Source: Beroe ovata
Taxonomy: Eukaryota; Ctenophora; Nuda; Beroida; Beroidae
Direction of reading: 5' to 3'
Length of the DNA: 10,873 nucleotides
Assembly (NCBI GenBank): GCA_946803715.1
Contig: CAMPET010000022.1
Span: forward strand, 138,380-149,252
Part shown: positions 8,533-10,873 of the stretch, in pieces
How the letters are laid out: each line of letters starts with the position of its first letter
How positions within the stretch are numbered: the first letter of the stretch is position 1
Program-made: the position numbers and the translations under genes
The notes under the pieces: generated by a model
The model's database searches: none
What the model was told of the DNA's origin: nothing
Seen by the model: the letters and a program-made list of their open reading frames with translations, nothing else

Positions 8533-9215
8533 NTTTGTTTTGTTTGTGTGTGTGTGTGTGTGTGTGTAAAATCTGTGTACACACAGTTAACTGTGGTGGT
8601 TTACATTACACACAACATAGGTTGAAATTCCCGACTGAGGTTTGATGATCGATTCGGAATCCCACAATGGATTATTTGATTGCCATAAGGAGGTTTAAAT
8701 CGTGTTTGTATCATTTCGTTGTTCAGCCAAAAATTCATGGCGACCTATTTCGAGGTATCCGATATTATGTGGCGATACATTAACCGTGTATACAATCATC
8801 ATAGAGTTTATACAGCTGATTGCAATATCATTTTCTTACATCAACAAGCATAATAACACGGCTTCATCCGATGACTGATACTTTTCTGTGTGTGTGTGTT
8901 TATGTGTATGTGTGTGTGTACTGTGTGTCTGCGCGCTAGTGTAGTCTCATACAAACAAAAGCCTAATGAGAATACAAGTAACACTAATTAGGTTATGTGT
9001 ACGACCGATAATTGATCACTTAATAAAGCCACACCAACACGTAATTGGTGAGGTATTGATATTAGTACAAGGAATGTAAAACAGACACAGCATACTTACT
9101 CTGGATCAAGAAGATCGATAGCAATCAGTTCTTCCTCGGTCAGAATCAGGAGGGCCGTAGCAAATGTCTCCTCCTTCTTATGCGGCGGAGTTTCTATTAC
9201 TTGGAAGTCGAGGAT
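1612..9215 (-). CDS. lgl: Lethal giant larvae (Lgl/LLGL) homologue, spliced, 5' part outside window
   Basis: Lgl proteins are cortical double beta-propeller scaffolds. They set basolateral polarity with Scribble and Dlg, bind syntaxin/SNARE machinery and are removed from the membrane when aPKC phosphorylates a basic loop (family knowledge). Fourteen exons from 9215 to 2222 total 1887 nt, or 629 codons, without a stop; every junction is phase-matched with GT/AG ends. Family hallmarks seen in order are LTEEELIAIDL (9215-9100), WPIMGG and TGHDDGVINIW (7963-7852), GRYNPYLNDPSL (7598-7415), GNMYGLAIFDI with the following basic loop (5734-5128), TLWAGLGCG (4574-4461), VKVIELP (2964-2756) and NGYAVYLFNSSEIQ (2666-2571). 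The motif NPYLNDPSL and the basic loop favour Lgl over tomosyn, and no R-SNARE tail is seen. Human LLGL1 is about 1060 residues, so roughly the first 300 lie off the right edge. The terminal exon is inferred. Confidence 0.93.
1660..2221 (-). other. lgl: Last lgl intron (inferred)
   Basis: This 562-bp stretch lies between the acidic tail exon and the inferred terminal exon. Next to the donor, at about 2130-2205, is a CpG-rich block (GCGCGGGG, GCGCGTACGC, ACGTGCGCGAG) unlike the AT-rich remainder. No gene is seen in it. Confidence 0.45.
2222..2322 (-). CDS. lgl: lgl in-window exon 14 (tail)
   Basis: Acceptor CTTATCCCAG and donor GTAAAA flank 101 nt. The phase-1 join from the previous exon opens 33 codons, including GNEQKDEVIAAEGFTETLIA and YPDNE. 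The composition is acidic and polar, as in other Lgl tails, but I see no specific motif. Without splicing, the frame continues to a stop near 2087 and adds a very basic, CpG-rich stretch unlike the family, so a splice here is preferred. Confidence 0.65.
2409..2476 (-). CDS. lgl: lgl in-window exon 13 (tail)
   Basis: Acceptor TTTTTCCCCAG is strong. The donor is ambiguous between GTAAAC after 2409 and GTAGTA after 2412; both leave phase 1. The peptide PPDSWGIPAADPVHRKKIKF joins in phase to the last propeller exon, after which Lgl tails diverge rapidly. If neither donor is used, the frame runs on to a stop at about 2341 with an alternative end of about 22 residues. Confidence 0.7.
2571..2666 (-). 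CDS. lgl: lgl in-window exon 12
   Basis: Acceptor TTCATTCCATAG and donor GTGAGA flank 96 nt, 31 full codons. GIMSLTMARNGYAVYLFNSS followed by EIQWITVAEAF matches Lgl [20 protein letters not shown] followed by SEFERFSLSA. This is the last blade strand pair shared by Lgl and tomosyn. The preceding intron is 89 bp. Confidence 0.92.
2756..2964 (-). CDS. lgl: lgl in-window exon 11
   Basis: Acceptor CCCACCATCAG and donor GTAAGT flank 209 nt, 69 codons plus 2 nt. VKVIELPSSLTVRKDRLEGT corresponds to the Lgl FKVFTLPKVSAKTKFKLTAHEG strand. AALVCLKTSGDLNIYSLPHL corresponds to TCLACLTNLGDVHVFSVPGL, one of the most conserved C-terminal propeller segments. The coding DNA contains two near-adjacent palindromes (CGTCATGACG and ACGGAATGATTCCGT), probably by chance. 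Confidence 0.95.
3185..3333 (-). CDS. lgl: lgl in-window exon 10
   Basis: Acceptor GACTCCCCGCAG and donor GTATTT flank 149 nt; it completes a split Ile and ends in phase 0 after 49 codons. HHTDAILFMGFVDKEGKMLP matches the Lgl segment HRAPVVAIAVLDGRGRPLPEP. PHFFIVVSTVQ matches HAVLIASEEQ just before the F-K-V-F strand. The donor is weaker than the others, but the next exon joins perfectly in phase. Confidence 0.88.
3370..3390. repeat. E-box inverted repeat
   Basis: CACGTGCTA (3370-3378) and TAGCACGTG (3382-3390) form a perfect inverted repeat around three bases, each arm with a CACGTG E-box. It begins 37 bases upstream of the exon 10 boundary on the transcribed strand, in the region where a branch point would lie. 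Confidence 0.8.
4207..4235. repeat. 11-bp tandem repeat, 2.6 copies
   Basis: GAATAAGAGAT is repeated twice exactly and followed by a partial third copy. Confidence 0.85.
4461..4574 (-). CDS. lgl: lgl in-window exon 9
   Basis: I chose acceptor CACTTCCTCAG, which has a good pyrimidine tract, and donor GTAGGT. This gives 114 nt, phase 1 on both sides. IKTLWAGLGCGRMQCYKLDV matches the conserved Lgl TMWAGTNSGSVFAYALEVP strands. A weaker upstream acceptor ending at 4602 would start the exon at 4601 and add nine in-frame residues (AYLQLHTSS), some of which could stand in for the usual LYFADTF strand. The core is certain; the 5' boundary is not. Confidence 0.87.
4799..4864. repeat. 20-bp inverted repeat (stem-loop)
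   Basis: ACAGACTGCCGCCACATCAC (4799-4818) pairs with GTGATGTGACGGCAGTCTGT (4845-4864) with one mismatch around a 26-nt loop. The ambiguous base N4865 lies directly next to the right arm. Confidence 0.85.
4907..4939. repeat. 11-bp tandem repeat, 3 copies
   Basis: AACCTACTC followed by two variable bases occurs three times head to tail. Confidence 0.85.
5128..5286 (-). CDS. lgl: lgl in-window exon 8 (extended basic Ser-rich loop)
   Basis: Acceptor ATATTCACCCAG and donor GTAATG flank 159 nt, phase 1 on both sides, 52 full codons without a stop. The peptide has 11 Lys/Arg, 11 Ser, 2 Thr and a single acidic residue (NSQASVRRIQSEK, RSVKSPPQR, SARKSRL). It extends the aPKC-type loop of the previous exon and contains an SP site for proline-directed kinases. 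No propeller strand is visible, so it should be disordered. Because its length is a multiple of three in one phase class, skipping it would keep the frame. Confidence 0.85.
5561..5734 (-). CDS. lgl: lgl in-window exon 7 (start of phospho-regulated basic loop)
   Basis: Acceptor CATCCCATCAG and donor GTGAGA flank 174 nt, phase 1 on both sides, 57 codons. NMYGLAIFDIQTHKEIYAIC matches the Lgl HGFGLFDYQRKSPVLARCTL strands. The last 17 residues, KLRRTFSVRQSRTSKRG (about 5612-5562), hold seven basic residues and five Ser/Thr. They sit exactly where fly and vertebrate Lgl carry the KKSLRxSFRRxRK cluster phosphorylated by aPKC. By analogy this loop would bind acidic phospholipid and release when phosphorylated. 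Confidence 0.97.
5873..5983 (-). CDS. lgl: lgl in-window exon 6
   Basis: Acceptor TTGATTTCTGCAG and donor GTGAGA flank 111 nt, phase 1 on both sides. VIQFPPGLQPELCIKVYPPT and then ILTMALNPSAGLLALG match the Lgl segment GFQPRVLVQCLPPAAVTAVTL leading to LVAFGTSHG. The final Gly is split with the next exon. The preceding intron is only 80 bp. Confidence 0.92.
6064..6209 (-). CDS. lgl: lgl in-window exon 5
   Basis: Acceptor TTTCTATTCCAG and donor GTCAGT flank 146 nt: 48 codons with split codons at both ends. RIVCIANKKGEVYKFVFN continues the blade started in the previous exon and corresponds to the Lgl strand MVVAGTAGQVLVLEL. A Pro/Ser/Lys-rich surface loop (LSPPSEPDKPAETKTSS) ends the exon, in the place where vertebrate Lgl also has a long variable insert. 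Confidence 0.93.
6210..7414 (-). other. lgl: lgl intron with satellite, 1205 bp
   Basis: This is the longest intron fully inside the window. About 970 of its 1205 bases are the tandem array described separately, leaving about 38 bp of unique sequence on the donor side and about 200 bp on the acceptor side. The flanking exons are secure and join in phase, so the array is transcribed as intron. Confidence 0.88.
6409..7376. repeat. Intronic satellite, ~111-bp units in a 3-unit higher-order repeat
   Basis: The anchor ATTCCTACGTCAC (first copy ATTGGTACGTCAC) recurs at 6425, 6542, 6653, 6764, 6882, 6993, 7104, 7224 and 7342, with spacings of 117, 111, 111, 118, 111, 111, 120 and 118. The longer units have 7-9 bp insertions. 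Unit variants recur every third unit: TATCTAAAGCATTCC, followed by a GTATGGAATGG segment, occurs only in the 6653 and 6993 units, 340 bp apart. Each unit has a TGTGACGA/TCGTCACA inverted repeat and most have a CCAGTT/AACTGG inverted repeat. The last unit decays after 7376. Confidence 0.95.
7415..7598 (-). CDS. lgl: lgl in-window exon 4
   Basis: Acceptor GATATTTCAG and donor GTAAGA flank 184 nt: 60 full codons plus 2 nt on each side. The first part (MMKLVYSQETERILEPP) corresponds to the LYKLSTA strand. A variable acidic linker follows, then REIGRYNPYLNDPSLSICQM. This last part matches the Lgl-specific G-x-F-D-P-Y-S-D-D-P-R-L segment and is the strongest argument for Lgl rather than tomosyn. 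The 1205-bp satellite-bearing intron follows directly. Confidence 0.95.
7852..7963 (-). CDS. lgl: lgl in-window exon 3 (WD blade)
   Basis: Acceptor TTCCGTCACAG and donor GTGAGT flank 112 nt: 37 codons plus one base. The exon begins EWPIMGG, the Lgl W-P-I-T-G-G motif. It continues into DLVMTGHDDGVINIWTVST, the best preserved WD-type signature in the protein (TGHEDGTVRFWDAS in vertebrate Lgl). It is diagnostic of the Lgl/tomosyn/Sro7 superfamily. Confidence 0.95.
8096..8243 (-). CDS. lgl: lgl in-window exon 2
   Basis: Acceptor CAATTTGCAG and donor GTGAGT flank 148 nt that complete the split Glu and add 49 codons, ending in phase 0. The peptide starts FPEFRLPYLSPIHCSPVAFV. This aligns with the PYLAPLHSSAIT-type segment that follows the VVIDL strand in Lgl. 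The second half (LELLNQHNERNQTDKF) is polar and not conserved, as expected for a surface loop. Confidence 0.9.
8490..8567. repeat. Interrupted TG microsatellite containing N8533
   Basis: TG runs are interrupted by a TATG unit, by the unknown base N8533 and by a TTTGTTTTGTTTG block. Its true length is uncertain because of the ambiguous base. Confidence 0.95.
8887..8920. repeat. Imperfect TG microsatellite
   Basis: Short TG runs are separated by TTTATG and TATG interruptions. Confidence 0.9.
9100..9215 (-). CDS. lgl: lgl in-window exon 1
   Basis: The exon starts after the acceptor TTCCCTATTTCAG in phase 0 and ends before donor GTAAGT, leaving 2 nt of a split Glu codon. Its 38 full codons begin ILDFQVIETP and contain ALLILTEEELIAIDLLDP. 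This matches the conserved Lgl/tomosyn strand pattern in which a hydrophobic run leads into L-E-E-E-L-V-V-I-D-L. No earlier exon can be recognised in the remaining 1658 bases to the right edge, so a long intron precedes it. Confidence 0.93.
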
Positions 9216-10204
9216 CTGAAATAGGGAATTTATTATATTGCAGTTAATATCTCAATTGGAAGAAGCTATTTTTAACGAAGTACGAAGTGCATATTTTTAT
9301 TCACTATTCCGTCAAACAGCGATTGACCATGGAGATACATCCAGCGAAATTCGAGAATCACTGTCACATGATTCTACGTCTCTAGGACCCATCTCTCAGA
9401 CCCCTTCCCAACATAATACCTTCCTTTAACTCAAATCAATGAATGATCAAGATCACAGACAATACCATATCGGGAGCATCCATCATCCCAATGTATACTT
9501 AGAGCCCTCTCAGCCCACTGGCCACTTTTCATGTACTTGATGTAACGTATCAAGTATACTATTGTTTGGGGTTGTGTATATACAATGAAACACATTGTAC
9601 ACTGACCCTGTATTGTTTTCGTGGGTAACAATGGGGCAAGTATGGCTCCATGAAGTCTATACTCATCAAGGTGTACATTGCACATCATGGCTATTAGCCA
9701 TTTGCTAAATGTTTTCGATACTCATAGATGATGAGAATGATCGAATATGGGTATTCTGTTTTGAAGGATTCCTGCTCAAAATGTGCTATCTTCTGTCAGC
9801 TTATGGTCATACAACACCCATATTACCATCCATATTCTATTACAGTATCTCACACTGTTTAATATCTCCTAACTTGAGAGGAAAATGTAAGAAGGGCGTG
9901 GCCGGGGATGAATAGACTGCATGCTGAAAGATAACTGGTGCCATAATTGAAGCAGGGGTGACAGATATGCGGGAATATCTGGGTATTGGCGAAGTAATTT
10001 TACAACGTATGGTCTGTAGTTATAGTTGGTCTAGTGATGCGATTATTAGCATCATATTCCACAGATAGCTTCCCTCATATATACTGTCTACTGTCTACAC
10101 AAGCGATATCCCATTGCTGAAAACTATACACTATACTACAAACAGTGCTGGCATCCAATGATACTCCACGACTAAGCACCACAAATCGGTAGTATAGTCC
10201 AGGT

Positions 10205-10244
10205 ATACACTAATTATACTCCCGATACACTAATTGTACTCCCG
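10205..10244. repeat. 20-bp tandem duplication
   Basis: ATACACTAATTATACTCCCG is followed directly by a copy with one change (A to G). Confidence 0.9.
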
Positions 10245-10566
10245 ATATCGTAAATACAGTACCACAGATCTATAAACGATAACCGCTGCCGATTAGGCGA
10301 CTCTATACAGCTGTATTCTACCAACGATATCGTAGCGAGGCATCAAGATTATCTATTGTGGATAGGTACTATAGCAGATAGGAGACATATTGTCAAGATA
10401 GACCGTCACCTATATCGGCACCCAAATCTCAATCACCATCACAGATAGGGGTACCGGGTACAATTAGAGATATGTTTCCCGTATATACAGGTTATAATTG
10501 CTATGATGTGCATGATGAGGTTACAGCGATAGCACCAGCCACCGACCATCGCAGTTACCGACTCTA

Positions 10567-10720
10567 TAGTGACTCACACATTGTGACTCACACATAGTGA
10601 CTCACACATAGTGACTCACACATAGTGACTCACACATAGTGACTCACACATAGTGACTTACACATAGTGACTTACACATAGTGACTTACACATAGTGACT
10701 CACCCATAGTGACTCACACT
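10567..10720. repeat. 14-bp minisatellite, 11 copies, with AP-1 sites
   Basis: TAGTGACTCACACA repeats exactly 11 times (154 bp) with substitutions but no length change. Eight copies contain the AP-1 consensus TGACTCA; copies 7-9 (10651-10692) have TGACTTA instead. Confidence 0.97.
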
Positions 10721-10810
10721 GTCATGGGTAGTAACAGTGACCGTAGTACCAGCATTATCATTATTATGTGAGGGTCCAACACCACCAGGCTATGTAGTAC
10801 TAGTATGTAA

Positions 10811-10824
10811 TGAGTCACGTGACT
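10811..10824. promoter_or_regulatory. Overlapping AP-1 and CLEAR/E-box palindrome
   Basis: TGAGTCA (10811-10817) overlaps AGTCACGTGACT (10813-10824), a perfect 12-bp palindrome. The latter contains GTCACGTGAC, the form of E-box preferred by MiT/TFE factors in vertebrates. Function is not shown by sequence alone. Confidence 0.4.
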
Positions 10825-10830
10825 ATTCCA

Positions 10831-10873
10831 TGTGTGTGTGTGTATGTGAGTGTGTGTATGTGTGTGTGTGTGT
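10831..10873. repeat. TG microsatellite at window edge
   Basis: TG units with TATG and GAG interruptions run to the last base. Confidence 0.95.

Larger units (their letters stand above)
8244..9099 (-). other. lgl: lgl intron, 856 bp
   Basis: It contains two TG microsatellites (8490-8567 and 8887-8920) and otherwise AT-rich sequence. No gene is seen. Confidence 0.8.
9216..10873. other. Upstream lgl intron or 5' region
   Basis: No exon encoding the preceding Lgl strands (the G-G-M-P, D-R-H and D-F-T-S type segments) could be found on the minus strand. This is therefore either one long intron or, less likely, contains exons too divergent to see. It holds a 20-bp duplication, the 14-bp AP-1 minisatellite, a CLEAR/AP-1 palindrome and a terminal TG repeat. 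Confidence 0.65.

Noticed and set aside
1612-9215. Identity as tomosyn (STXBP5) rather than Lgl
   Set aside because: The NPYLNDPSL segment, the aPKC-type basic loop and the absence of an R-SNARE tail fit Lgl better, although the two families share the fold.
9238-9429. Plus-strand open frame preceded by an acceptor-like TTATATTGCAG
   Set aside because: It lies opposite the lgl intron. No partner exon or known domain was found, and it has no recognisable conserved motif.
9431-9688. Minus-strand 85-residue open frame as a candidate preceding lgl exon
   Set aside because: It does not contain the strand pattern expected before ILDF, and no donor leaves phase 0 at a suitable place.

Overview
The window is animal genomic DNA. 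It has GT-AG spliceosomal introns, CA/TG microsatellites, an intronic satellite and exons of a metazoan cell-polarity gene, and no sign of operons or prokaryotic gene packing. I cannot name the phylum. The protein differs clearly from the vertebrate and fly forms, so an invertebrate, possibly an early-branching one, is most likely. Single N positions (4865, 8533) point to a draft assembly.

One gene fills most of the window. It lies on the minus strand and encodes a Lethal giant larvae (Lgl/LLGL) homologue. I joined 14 exons by hand between 9215 and 2222. They form one uninterrupted 629-codon frame in which every junction has matching phase and GT/AG ends. A likely terminal exon at 1659-1612 adds 15 codons and a stop. 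The N-terminal part of the protein and the promoter lie beyond the right edge. In transcription order the exons encode the middle of the double beta-propeller including a clear WD motif (9215-6064), the strands before the phospho-regulated loop (5983-5561), an unusually long basic Ser-rich loop of the kind phosphorylated by aPKC (5612-5128), the later blades (4574-2571) and a short tail (2476-1612).

The non-coding space has structure of its own. The intron at 6210-7414 carries a satellite of about 111-bp units arranged as a three-unit higher-order repeat of about 340 bp. Each unit can form a hairpin whose stem is constant while its loop varies. Upstream of the first in-window exon lie 11 perfect 14-bp repeats (10567-10720), eight of them with a consensus AP-1 site, followed by an overlapping AP-1/CLEAR-type E-box palindrome (10811-10824). 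Other hairpins are at 1342-1380, 3370-3390 and 4799-4864. Bases 1-1611 and 9216-10873 hold no gene I can support.
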